In this document: piece by piece, positions 25,401 to 34,800 of the stretch | Layout: each line of letters starts with the position of its first letter | How positions within the stretch are numbered: position 1 is the first letter of the stretch | Source: an uncultured Prevotella sp. | GTDB lineage: Bacteria; Bacteroidota; Bacteroidia; Bacteroidales; Bacteroidaceae | Assembly: GCA_900540375.1 (NCBI GenBank) | Contig: UQFS01000018.1 | Span: 4,656 to 68,655 of the forward strand | DNA length: 64,000 nucleotides | Direction: 5' to 3' | Program-made: the position numbers and the translations under genes | Notes under the pieces: generated by a model | Told to the model about the DNA's origin: nothing | Seen by the model: only the letters and a program-made list of their open reading frames with translations | Databases searched by the model: none

Positions 25401-26297
25401 ATGGATACAGAAATTAAGATTGGAAACTATAATACGTTGAAGATGACACGGGTGGCTGAGCGCCCTAATCCTCATGCCTTTGGCGGTAAGGAGACTTTCG
25501 GCATCTTCCTCGACGGCGGGAAAGAGGGTGAGATACTCATGCCGCAGAAATATGTGCCGGAACACGTCCGTGTAGGCAGCGACGTGCATTGCTTCGTCTA
25601 TCTCGACCAGGATGAGCGGCTTATCGCCACTACCGAGAAGCCGTTAGCAAAGGTCGGGGACTTTGCCTGTCTGAAATGCTCGTGGGTCAACGAGTATGGC
25701 GCTTTCCTCGACTGGGGACTGATGAAGGATCTCTTCTGTCCTTTTCGTGAACAGAAACGGCGTATGGAGATCGGCGAGAGCTATATTATCTTCGTTTATG
25801 TTGATAAGGACAGCTATCGCGTTGCCGCCACAGCAAAGGTAGACCGCTGGCTCCACGACGTGCGTGAGGACAATGGCGGCGGACTGCACCGGGGCGTAGA
25901 AGTGGATCTGCTCGTGTGGCAGAAAACAGAACTGGGCTTTAAGGTGATCATCAACAACCGCTATGCGGGACTGGTATATAAGGATCAGATCTTCCAGTAT
26001 ATCCATACGGGCGACCGCGTGAAAGGCTACATCATGAACGTGCGTGAGGACGGAAAGATCGATGTCTCGCTGCAGCCGATAGGACGCCGCCAGATGCTTG
26101 ACTTTGCCGAGACGCTGCTCGATTGGATCAAAGTGCACGGCGGTCACTGCCCGTTCAACGATAAGAGCGGTCCCGACGACATCAAACGTGAGTTCCAAGT
26201 GAGCAAGAAGGTGTTTAAGAAGGCTGTTGGTGATCTCTATAAGAAGAAGCTGATCACCATCAGTGATGAGGGACTCGACTTGGTGAAGGAAGGATAA
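25401..26297 (+). CDS. CvfB-like S1 RNA-binding protein
   Basis: The start at 25401 sits just after the promoter box and gives 298 residues. The product has consecutive S1-like OB folds: GKEGEILMPQKYVPE near residue 40, NEYGAFLDWGLMKDLFCPFREQ near 100, and VYKDQIFQYIHTGDRVKGYIMNVREDGKIDVSL near 200. A winged-helix-type C-terminus (DDIKREFQVSKKVFKKAVGDLYKK) follows. This matches the CvfB/YitL family, cytoplasmic nucleic-acid-binding proteins linked to virulence-factor expression in Staphylococcus. A hairpin separates it from the convergent lolD-type gene. Confidence 0.9.
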   Translation: MDTEIKIGNYNTLKMTRVAERPNPHAFGGKETFGIFLDGGKEGEILMPQKYVPEHVRVGSDVHCFVYLDQDERLIATTEKPLAKVGDFACLKCSWVNEYGAFLDWGLMKDLFCPFREQKRRMEIGESYIIFVYVDKDSYRVAATAKVDRWLHDVREDNGGGLHRGVEVDLLVWQKTELGFKVIINNRYAGLVYKDQIFQYIHTGDRVKGYIMNVREDGKIDVSLQPIGRRQMLDFAETLLDWIKVHGGHCPFNDKSGPDDIKREFQVSKKVFKKAVGDLYKKKLITISDEGLDLVKEG

Positions 26298-26305
26298 CAA
26301 GAGAA

Positions 26306-26337
26306 AGCTCCACACTTCGTAAGGGAAGTGTGGAGCT
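26306..26337. terminator. Inverted repeat between convergent genes
   Basis: A 13-bp perfect stem (26306-26318 with 26325-26337) sits between the stops of the S1 gene and the lolD-type gene. The T tract is weak on both strands, so termination is likely but not certain. Confidence 0.65.
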
Positions 26338-26343
26338 GATGGC

Positions 26344-27012
26344 TTATTCCGCTTCGGCGCTGTCGGTGAGTCTGCCGTCGACCATGTGAATGGTGCGGTC
26401 GGTGATAGAGGCGAGGTGCTCGTCGTGGGTGACGATGACAAAGGTCTGACCGAACTTGTCGCGCAGGTCGAAGAAGAGCTGGTGGAGCTCGGCCTTGTTC
26501 TTGGAATCGAGGCTGCCCGAAGGCTCGTCGGCGAGGATAACGGCAGGGTTGTTGACCAGGGCGCGCGCTACGGCGACGCGCTGCTTCTCACCACCGGAGA
26601 GCTCGTTGGGCTTATGTCCCGCGCGATCAGCGAGTCCCATGAACTCAAGCAACTCCATGGCCCGCTGCTTTGTCTCGTTGCGTCCTTTGCCATTGATGAA
26701 TGCCGGGATCATTACATTCTCCAATGCCGTAAACTCCGGCAAAAGCTGGTGGAACTGAAACACGAAGCCGATGTGCTCATTGCGGAAGTCGGCGAGTTTG
26801 TTGGTGGATAGCTTGCCCACGTCCACACTGTCGATGACGACCGAGCCACTGTCGGGCTTGTCAAGTGTGCCGATGATTTGCAGCAGAGTAGTCTTGCCGG
26901 CTCCTGACGGGCCGACGATGCTGACCACCTCTCCTTTGTTGATATGCAGGTCAATGCCTTTAAGCACCTGTAACTTGCCAAATGACTTGGTAATGCCTTT
27001 AACGTCTATCAT
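26344..27012 (-). CDS. lolD: LolD-type ABC transporter ATP-binding protein
   Basis: This 222-residue ATPase has Walker A GPSGAGKTT, Q-loop FQFHQLLPEFTALENV, signature LSGGEKQRVAVARAL, Walker B VILADEPSGSLD and switch His in VTHD. The LLPEFTALENVMIPA stretch and length fit LolD/MacB-type ATPases, which drive lipoprotein release from the inner membrane. The partner LolC/E permease is not adjacent. A minus-strand TAAATTTG box lies at 27049-27056. Confidence 0.88.
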   Translation of the reverse strand: MIDVKGITKSFGKLQVLKGIDLHINKGEVVSIVGPSGAGKTTLLQIIGTLDKPDSGSVVIDSVDVGKLSTNKLADFRNEHIGFVFQFHQLLPEFTALENVMIPAFINGKGRNETKQRAMELLEFMGLADRAGHKPNELSGGEKQRVAVARALVNNPAVILADEPSGSLDSKNKAELHQLFFDLRDKFGQTFVIVTHDEHLASITDRTIHMVDGRLTDSAEAE

Positions 27013-27048
27013 GGGTGATAATTTGTAATCAATTTCTTTAGCTTATTG

Positions 27049-27056
27049 CAAATTTA
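27049..27056 (-). promoter_or_regulatory. Bacteroidetes -7 box for lolD
   Basis: TAAATTTG on the minus strand matches TAnnTTTG, 37 bp upstream of the lolD ATG. Confidence 0.55.
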
Positions 27057-27094
27057 GTCATTTGTTTTTGTACTTGCAAAAGTTGAACGTTAAT

Positions 27095-29269
27095 TTATGC
27101 GTTCAGTTCCCCTTTACCTCCTCTTTTCCCTTTCGGCATACTCAAAGATATGCTCTTGTTTTTCATCCAGTCACGCAGGGCAGCGTATGCCGAGGTCTCC
27201 TCGGTGTGCTGAGGCTGAGCAAAGGTCATGCGCATCTTGTCATCGCCATACTGGTCGGGGAAGATGATCATCAGATTCTTGCCTTTGAAGTACTTGGTGA
27301 GCTCCTCAGGCAGACGCTCCTGGGCTGTTTTGAACGATACGGTACCCTTGCGGGCGGTGACGACAACGAAGAGATGGTCGTCGGCGATGGTAGCGGCAAG
27401 CTTGGGCATCTCGTTCCAATGCTCCATCTCTATATAGGTGGCGCGTACCGAGGCGTGGCGGTTCTTGACATATTCGTTGATCATCTGCAGCGTGTCCTTG
27501 CGGCCGTAGAAGACAATACGGCACTCCAGGTTTTCCGATAGTCGTGAGAGCCGTTCCACCCATCGGTAGAAGCCTGGCTCGTACTGCGCGCGGGAAGGTA
27601 CGGCAACCTGTATGCGGCGCAGCGTGGCGATGGGGTGGTTGAGACGTGCCATGATGATCTGACGGCTCAGGCCGTTGAACAAACTCTGGTGGAACTCGCC
27701 CCAGAACTTCGGACTGACATTGGAGTGAGTGTGCATGCCGATGAGCACCTCTGTGGCCTGGAACTCCTTGAAGGCATGCTTGATGCCATTGGCGATGTTG
27801 GCGGCAATGCGCACCTGGGTCTGAAGACGGACATCGGAGCCTGCGGCGTAGTGGCTGACCTGATCCAGCAGCCGTTGCCCGGCTGCTTGGTTCTTGCGGA
27901 TGTTCTGGTCGTCATACACAACGTTCAGCGCCACAATGCCCTGCGGACGCTTGACCGACCGCATCATCAGCGCCAGGTCGATGAGGCGGTTGGCATATTC
28001 GGGGTATTTCACCGGCACGAGGATATTCTCCACCGTCGTGGGCTCTTCTTCGTCGTGTGCCACTTCCTTGTCACGGACAATGATGTGCTGTGAGGAGCGG
28101 TCGGTGACGATCGACGAAATGATGCAGGTGAAGAGAATCATGATGACAACGCCGTTGAGCATCTGCTCATCGACGAGCGGCTTTCCGTCGGAGGTCTTTA
28201 GCCCCATGCCCACCATCACCATGGCAATGGCTCCGGCAGCATGGGCTGACGACAGACCAAACATCATGTGCGCTGACGACAACGGCAGACGGAAGAGGGA
28301 ACCGGAGAGATAGGCGGCAATGGCCTTGCTCAGCGTGCCAATGATGACAAAACATGCTACCACCCAGATGATGTTTCCGCCGGCAAAGAGCAGGCGTACG
28401 TTGATGAGCATGCCCACGCCGATAAGGAAGTAGGGGATGAACAGTGCGTTGCCGATGAACTCGATGCGGTTCATCAGTGGCGAGAGCTGGGGGATGTAGC
28501 GGTTGAGGATGAGTCCGGCGAAGAAAGCACCGAAGATTCCCTCCAGTCCGATCAGCTCGGCGAGCGCTGCCATCAGGAAGAGCATGGCCATGACAAAGAT
28601 GAACTGCATGACGGCATCGCTGTAGCGGCGCAGAAACCAACGTGTCAGCCGGGGAACAGCATATAGCAGGACAGCGCAGTAGAGTGCCATCTTCAAGATG
28701 AAGAAACTCCAGAAGGCAAAGCCGCCACCACCTTGATGAGAGGCCACGATGACGGCCAGTACGATGAGGGCCAAGAGCAGGCTCACCATCGTGGCGCCCA
28801 CACTGATGACCACACTCGGCTTGCGCTGCAGTCCATAGCGGCTGACGATGGGGTAAGAGATAAGTGTGTGCGACGACATGATACAGGCCAGCAGCAGGGC
28901 GGCTCCCGTCGTATAGCCCAACAGGCTGATACCTGTGACGTAGTTTATCGCAAAGGGTATGGCAAAGGTCAGCAGACCAAAGACCAGCGCACGGTATTTG
29001 TTGCGTTGCAGGCCGTCGAGATCCATCTCCAGAGAGGCAAGGAACATGATGTAGTAGAGGCCTACCCGGCCGAAGAGTTCAAAGGAGGCGTCGCGCGAGA
29101 GGATGTCCAGCCCGTACTGACCAACGAGTACACCGGCCAGCACCATGCCAATGATATGCGGGATGCGCAGCTTGCCCATGATGATAGGAGCCAGCAGGAT
29201 GATGAGCAATACCACGAAGAAGATCAACGTGGGGTTGGTGATGGGGAAGTATGACGCGATGTTGAGCAT
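27095..29269 (-). CDS. CPA2-type cation:proton antiporter with long cytoplasmic C-terminus
   Basis: This 724-residue protein has about 12 membrane segments in residues 10-410. The CPA2 landmarks are IPHIIGMVLAGVLVGQYGLD and EGIFGAFFAGLILNR near the middle. The last 300 residues are soluble and look like tandem universal-stress-protein-type domains (VENILVPVKYPEYANRLIDLA; RRIQVAVPSRAQYEPGFYRW). The predicted role is sodium or potassium/proton exchange with cytoplasmic regulation. It has its own minus-strand promoter and is divergent from asd. Confidence 0.92.
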   Translation of the reverse strand: MLNIASYFPITNPTLIFFVVLLIILLAPIIMGKLRIPHIIGMVLAGVLVGQYGLDILSRDASFELFGRVGLYYIMFLASLEMDLDGLQRNKYRALVFGLLTFAIPFAINYVTGISLLGYTTGAALLLACIMSSHTLISYPIVSRYGLQRKPSVVISVGATMVSLLLALIVLAVIVASHQGGGGFAFWSFFILKMALYCAVLLYAVPRLTRWFLRRYSDAVMQFIFVMAMLFLMAALAELIGLEGIFGAFFAGLILNRYIPQLSPLMNRIEFIGNALFIPYFLIGVGMLINVRLLFAGGNIIWVVACFVIIGTLSKAIAAYLSGSLFRLPLSSAHMMFGLSSAHAAGAIAMVMVGMGLKTSDGKPLVDEQMLNGVVIMILFTCIISSIVTDRSSQHIIVRDKEVAHDEEEPTTVENILVPVKYPEYANRLIDLALMMRSVKRPQGIVALNVVYDDQNIRKNQAAGQRLLDQVSHYAAGSDVRLQTQVRIAANIANGIKHAFKEFQATEVLIGMHTHSNVSPKFWGEFHQSLFNGLSRQIIMARLNHPIATLRRIQVAVPSRAQYEPGFYRWVERLSRLSENLECRIVFYGRKDTLQMINEYVKNRHASVRATYIEMEHWNEMPKLAATIADDHLFVVVTARKGTVSFKTAQERLPEELTKYFKGKNLMIIFPDQYGDDKMRMTFAQPQHTEETSAYAALRDWMKNKSISLSMPKGKRGGKGELNA

Positions 29270-29300
29270 ATATCTTCTATATTCCTATAAAATTCTTGCG

Positions 29301-29308
29301 CAAAGGTA
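29301..29308 (-). promoter_or_regulatory. Bacteroidetes -7 box for the antiporter
   Basis: TACCTTTG on the minus strand matches the consensus, 32 bp upstream of the antiporter ATG. Confidence 0.6.
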
Positions 29309-29370
29309 GCAATTAATTTTCAAACACTGAAAAATATTACATATTGTTCGTCTAATTGATTGAAAAGTTG

Positions 29371-29378
29371 TACTTTTG
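29371..29378 (+). promoter_or_regulatory. Bacteroidetes -7 box for asd
   Basis: TACTTTTG matches the consensus; the asd ATG is 62 bp downstream. Confidence 0.6.
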
Positions 29379-29439
29379 CAACACGTTATCTGTAGCATAT
29401 TATCTGCAACATATTTATATTAAGAGAAAGGAATAGATT

Positions 29440-30453
29440 ATGAGAGTAGCTATTGTCGGTGCCAGTGGCGCAGTGGGCCAGGAGCTTCTGCGTATCCTCG
29501 CTGAGCGTGATTTCCCCGTTGATGACCTTGTATTGTTCGGCTCTACACGTAGTGCCGGCCGCCTTTACAATTTCAAGGGTAAGGACTATGAGGTAAAGCT
29601 TTTGCAGCACAACGACGACTTCAAGGACGTGGACATCGCCTTTACCTCTGCCGGTGCTGGTACGAGTAAGGAGTTTGCGGACACGATCACGAAGTATGGC
29701 GCTGTGATGATCGACAACTCCAGTGCTTTCCGTATGGACGACGATGTGCCATTGGTGGTGCCTGAGGTAAACGCCGCTGATGCGCTGAGACGTCCGCGCG
29801 GCATCATCGCCAACCCTAACTGCACCACGATCATGATGGTCGTCGTGCTGGAGCCTATTGAGAAGCTGTCTCATATCAAGAAGATCCATATCTCCAGCTA
29901 CCAAAGTGCCTCCGGTGCCGGTGCCGCCGCTATGAAGGAGCTCGAGCAACAATATAAGGAGATGGTGGAGCAGGGACATGTGACCACCATTAACAAGTTT
30001 CCTCACCAGTTGGCCTACAACGTCATCCCGCAGATCGACAAGATGACACCTAACGACTATACCAAAGAGGAGATGAAGATGTACAACGAGACGCGCAAGA
30101 TCATGCACTCCGATGTACGCACCTCAGCAACCTGTGTGCGTGTAAGCTCGCTGCGCTCCCACTCTGAGAGCGTATGGTTCGAGACGGAGAAGCCGCTGAG
30201 TGTGGAGGAGATCCGCGAAGCGCTGAAGGTCGCTTCCGGCGTCACCGTCGTCGACGATCCCCAGAACTATGTCTACCCCATGCCGCTGGAGAGCGCCGGC
30301 AAAGACGATGTCTACGTGGGCCGCATCCGCAAGGACCTCGCCGACGATAACGGCAACACGCTCTGGCTCACCGGGGATCAGATCCGCAAGGGCGCAGCCC
30401 TCAATGCTGTACAGATCGCCGAGTACCTCATCAAAGAGGGCGACGTGAAGTAA
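29440..30453 (+). CDS. asd: Aspartate-semialdehyde dehydrogenase
   Basis: This 337-residue enzyme makes aspartate semialdehyde from aspartyl phosphate for lysine/diaminopimelate, threonine and methionine synthesis. The Rossmann motif is VGASGAVGQELL at residues 5-16. The catalytic Cys lies in NPNCTTIMMVV at about 127, and the substrate His/Arg region reads RTSATCVRVSSLRSHSES. The length matches the family. The downstream intergenic region is GC-rich with hairpins. Confidence 0.97.
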   Translation: MRVAIVGASGAVGQELLRILAERDFPVDDLVLFGSTRSAGRLYNFKGKDYEVKLLQHNDDFKDVDIAFTSAGAGTSKEFADTITKYGAVMIDNSSAFRMDDDVPLVVPEVNAADALRRPRGIIANPNCTTIMMVVVLEPIEKLSHIKKIHISSYQSASGAGAAAMKELEQQYKEMVEQGHVTTINKFPHQLAYNVIPQIDKMTPNDYTKEEMKMYNETRKIMHSDVRTSATCVRVSSLRSHSESVWFETEKPLSVEEIREALKVASGVTVVDDPQNYVYPMPLESAGKDDVYVGRIRKDLADDNGNTLWLTGDQIRKGAALNAVQIAEYLIKEGDVK

Positions 30454-30505
30454 GGAGCAAAGGCGGGGAGCTGGGTGCGTTTGGAGCTTCAGGGACGGGG
30501 GGGAG

Positions 30506-30594
30506 CCTTGGCACAGCCAAGGCAAACCGAACTGCTAACGCAAAAAGAGCAGCCCCCTGCCTTCCGGCTCTGCCTTTGGCTCTTCGTGTGAGCC
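30506..30594. repeat. Pair of GC-rich hairpins upstream of the HUH transposase gene
   Basis: GCCTTGGC-ACA-GCCAAGGC (30506-30524) is a perfect 8-bp hairpin with a 3-nt loop. A second, GGCTC/GAGCC (30578-30582 with 30590-30594), follows. The surrounding 30454-30640 is much more GC-rich than other intergenic regions. No T tract follows, so these are not obvious terminators; they resemble the REP-like palindromes on which RAYT enzymes act. Confidence 0.55.
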
Positions 30595-30648
30595 GTTATG
30601 TTTGCTTCGCCTGTGGTGACCTTTGTTATTCAATAATCTCCCCTGTCT

Positions 30649-31653
30649 ATGAATGAGGAACAATACCTAAAGCACAAGCCCTTTGCCGGTCCTCTGAAGC
30701 CTTCTATGCTGCGTCGCGCCCTCTTCAACGACTACCACGCGCGCCGCATCTACCTGCTGACAGTGACCACTGTCAACCGCTACCCTTGGCTTGGCGAGGT
30801 GGTGGGGCATACGACGGCTCCTCGCTATACCCTCGACTATCCCCATATTGTTCCGAGTCCTTTAGGTCTGGCCGTCTTGGATGCTTGGCGGCATATTCCC
30901 AATTTCGTGCCGGAGATTTCCGTCGTCGACTTCCAGCTAATGCCCGACCATCTTCATGGCATCCTATTTGTCCACGAGAGGATGGAGCGGCATCTCGGCA
31001 ATGTTATCGGTGGCTTTAAGAAATCGTGCAATGCGGCCTTCCGCCGTATCATCCTCCACGAAGAGGAAAATCCCAAGGAACAACGCCACAAGGATGGTAA
31101 TATGCTTTGGCAACTCGGCTACAACGATCGCATTCTGAAGGATGAAGGACAGATGGAGCGATGGCGACACTATCTTCACGACAACCCTTACCGGCTGATG
31201 ATGAAACGCGAGCACCGTGACCTCTTCCGCGTGCAGCACAACTTCGAATATGCCGGCTACAGCTTCTCCGCCATCGGCAACCGCTTTCTCCTCAACTACC
31301 CCGAGAAGAAAGTTGTACAGTGCTCGCGCCGTCTCACGGCTGAGCAGATCGAAGTGCAGCGTCAGCAGTGCCTGAAAGACGCAGCCCGTGGCGTGGTCTT
31401 CATCTCGCCGAGCATCTCACCGGGCGAGAAGACCATCATGCGCTGCCTGTTTCTTCAAGGTTGCTCGCTCATCCACCTTCGTGAGAACGGCTTCACTGAC
31501 TACTCCAAGCCCACAGGGCGCTCGATGCAAGCCTGTGCCGACGGCCGTCTGTTGTTGCTGGCTCCTTGGGAGCATCACAACGCTCACACGACGGTCCGAC
31601 GCAGCCAGTGTCTGAGCCTGAATGAGATGGTCAAAGCCCTCAGTGAGTGTTAA
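30649..31653 (+). CDS. REP-associated tyrosine (HUH) transposase with C-terminal extension
   Basis: This 334-residue protein has an N-terminal Y1 transposase-like domain. Visible are YLLTVTTVNRYPW, the metal-binding HUH pair in MPDHLHGIL (His 101 and 103), and a catalytic Tyr at about 158 in LGYNDRIL. This is the RAYT plan for single-strand nicking at REP palindromes. The last 110 residues (VVFISPSISPGEKTIM, then GRLLLLAPW) form an extra domain that reads like a Rossmann or DprA-type fold; that is inference. It lacks IS ends and lies between asd and tRNA-Leu. Confidence 0.82.
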   Translation: MNEEQYLKHKPFAGPLKPSMLRRALFNDYHARRIYLLTVTTVNRYPWLGEVVGHTTAPRYTLDYPHIVPSPLGLAVLDAWRHIPNFVPEISVVDFQLMPDHLHGILFVHERMERHLGNVIGGFKKSCNAAFRRIILHEEENPKEQRHKDGNMLWQLGYNDRILKDEGQMERWRHYLHDNPYRLMMKREHRDLFRVQHNFEYAGYSFSAIGNRFLLNYPEKKVVQCSRRLTAEQIEVQRQQCLKDAARGVVFISPSISPGEKTIMRCLFLQGCSLIHLRENGFTDYSKPTGRSMQACADGRLLLLAPWEHHNAHTTVRRSQCLSLNEMVKALSEC

Positions 31654-31701
31654 TGCCGTCATTTTCCTGAGCTTCTTCCTTGTTATATAGAAAAAAATGT
31701 G

Positions 31702-31709
31702 TATCTTTG
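31702..31709 (+). promoter_or_regulatory. Bacteroidetes -7 box for tRNA-Leu
   Basis: TATCTTTG matches the consensus, 22 bp upstream of the mature tRNA 5' end. Confidence 0.65.
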
Positions 31710-31731
31710 CATCCACTACGATTATTTTCAT

Positions 31732-31813
31732 GCGCCTGTGGCGGAATTGGTAGACGCGCTAGACTTAGGATCTAGTTGCTCACGCAGTGCAGGTTCGAGT
31801 CCTGTCAGGCGCA
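31732..31813 (+). tRNA. tRNA-Leu (anticodon UAG)
   Basis: The acceptor arms GCGCCTG (31732-31738) and CAGGCGC pair, with discriminator A at 31813. The anticodon stem CTAGA/TCTAG encloses the loop CTTAGGA, with anticodon TAG at 31766-31768. The T arm contains GGTTCGAGTCC. A short variable arm is present. No CCA is encoded. Confidence 0.95.
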
Positions 31814-31861
31814 CTCCGAGATTTTGCTTACTCTAAACCTGAGAGCCTCAATGTAGGCACT

Positions 31862-34800
31862 TCATCGAATCTTCGTTTCTTTTTTTCTGAATTCCATTGG
31901 CAGGCAGTGGTTGCGCCGCCCAAACGCCCTATAGAAGAAGGAACGATTGCAGAATCCGCAGGCATTGATGATTTCCGACACGGTCAGTTCTGTCGTCTTA
32001 AGCAACATCTCAGCATGTATGAGCCGATACTCCAGGATGAAGTCACCGGGCGAGACCTTCGTGAGCTCACGCATTTTCCTATATAGCTGAGAGCGGCTGA
32101 TAGCCATGTCCTTAGCCAACTGGTCGGGCGTATAGCTCTCGTCGCTGAAATGCTGACGCAGGGTGTCAACAGTCTGATAGATGAACTTCCTGTCTTTCTC
32201 ATTCAGTCCCAAGGCATCAAACCGCTGGGTGTAAGCCGAGACGGAGGTAGAGAAATCACGCATGCGCTGGGTGTCAAGGACAGAGTGGTCTACTACGGTC
32301 TTGAAATACTGGGCTGTGAAAGGGCGCTCAATGAGGGTGTTCACTCCCATGATAAGCACTTCGGCATACGACTCCCGCGCGCCTTCGTCGCAGACGGCCA
32401 AAATGGGTACATACTGGGTCCGCAAGTCTGCCCGCAAGCGGGTGATGAAGTCATAGTCCTGTCCTGACAACTCACAGACAATCAAGTCCACCTCCTCGGC
32501 AACACCTTTCCCCGAAGTCTCTTCCAGACAGGAAGTCACGATGTCGTATTGGTCGCCCAAGGCTCTCCTTGAGAAATCTATCATCGTAGCATCGCACTTG
32601 ATGAGCCACACCCGCTTGTCCTTGTTCCTTATTATCCTATCCACGACAGTGTCATTCTGCTGTTGCGGCATTGCAAGAAGCTCCATCTGCTCAATCGAGA
32701 GGTGGAATTGCATGTGGTCATCCTCCTCACTGCTCCTTGTGATGGAGAGCCCCCCGCCCAGACGCTTCAAGAGACCGTTGCTGATGGTCACACCAATGAT
32801 TCGCCCCACTCCCGCCTGGTCGTTTTCAAACTGGTCAACGGCCTTGTGAGAGTTGAAGATTTCAGTCAGCTCCTCCTCGCTGGGACCGGAACCCTGATAG
32901 TCAACGACCATCTCCACCGTTCTGCCACTGACCTTGGCTCCGATGGAGAGTCTACTGCCATCGGCGATGTTCCGGAAGACATATTCCAGGAGGTAATACA
33001 GTGCCTTGGTGAATGTTTGCCGGTCGGTGACTACATCCATGCCTCGCATAGTCTCGTCTGCCTCCGTAAAGATGCCCGCCTTCAGCATTCTTTCCACATA
33101 GTTCTCCGTCGACGTGATGACAAGGTCATAGAGGTTGACCCTCGCCGGTGTAAGCGGCAAGTTCTCTTCTGTGGAGCGGATCTCAGAGATTTGCCTGATG
33201 TGGGTGCTCATTGAGCGGATGTTCTGATCAATGATGGAGAGGTCTTGGTCCGTGTCTCCAGAAGGATTCTTGCGGATATTGCTCAAGGCATCGAATATTT
33301 GCGTGATGTTGCCTGAGAAAGCCCTGGTCACGCTGGAGAAGAAGCGCAGCTTGGCATGGTATATATCCTCTCTCGTGCGCTCATTCTGCTTCTCCAGCTC
33401 GCGCTTGTGCCTTCTGATGAGTCTTCTCTTCTTGCGCAGGTAGACAGACCGGATGAGGACCGACAGCAGCACAATGTAGGCCACCACCGCCCACCATCGC
33501 TGCCAAAGAGGATAGTCCACATGGAAGGGAATCTCCATGCAGTGGCTGGCCCACTGCTGGGAGAAGTTGCTCTGTCTGACCTTCAGGACATAGTCTCCGG
33601 GAGGCAGTTCGTTGAGGGTTACTGTCTTGTCGGGTGAACCCATCTGCCTGTTGGGCTGTTCATCGGTGAAGAAGAGTGTCCTACTTGTCAGAGAGTAGGA
33701 CAGCAGGCAGCGGTCATTGTTGATATAGTCAGGGATGGAGAAAGAGAAGCAGATGCTTCCTGCCTTCAGCCCGAGACGTATCCCCTTGTCCGTAGGGGTG
33801 CGTTTTCCGTCGATGGTTACCTCCTGCAATGTGAGTGGAGGAATGGTGCCCCCGCTGTGCATTGCGCTGACATCAATGACATTCATGCCTTTCGTGCCGC
33901 CAAAGTAAATGAGTCTTCCTCCATCGAAAGCACAACCGGCTCCATCGGCAAACTCGTTTCCCTGAAGGCCATCACGGTAGGTAAGGTTCACGGTAGAGAG
34001 ATTGTTCAGAACCAGGCAGACGCCATTGCTTGTGCTCACCCAGATGTTGTGTCGGATGTCTTCCTGGATGTTGTGCACATTCATGATTCCATCGGGGGCA
34101 CTGCCGCCAACCCAATGGAAGACATCCCTGCCGCTGCTCTCGTCAAGGTAGCACAAACCTTGGGACGTACCGACCCAGAGTTTTCCGTCATTGGCTTTAT
34201 GGAGAGAGATGACATCGTTGCTGATGAGCTGCCCGTCGGTGGAGCTGCTCGTGAAATGCCGGCAACGCATGGTTCTCGTGTCAAGCCGGAAGAGGCCTGA
34301 CTCTCTGGCTCCAAACCAAAGGTAAGGGCCGTCGAGGACCTGCGTGTAGACAATGTCGGCGGCGGCGGTCTTAGGCAGCAATTTGCTGACTGACATTATG
34401 CCGGTGATGGTGTTTTGGCTGAACCGCACTCTCAGCACCCCATGCCCGCTCGTGCCCAGGAACAGTGTACTGTCGTTGGACTGGACGATGGAGTAGATGG
34501 AGCGGAGCTGGGCTGCCTCCCCATGTCTCAACCTTGAGAGGTCCATTCTGTATAGGGCATCGCCGGCATAGAAGGGGAGTCCCACCCCATCCGTGCCCAC
34601 CCACACCCGCGTGGAGTCGAGGGAAGGAGCAAGTGCAAAGACGGCATTGTGGGTGCGGCCAGGTCCGACATTGATATTTTGCCGCAGGAGCAGACTGTCT
34701 GACTTGTCCATGTGATAGACAAAGAGCCCTTCACCCTTCGTACCGACCAGCATCCGTCTGCCCATTCGCGTGATAGCTCTGACGGCACTCTCATGCCTGC

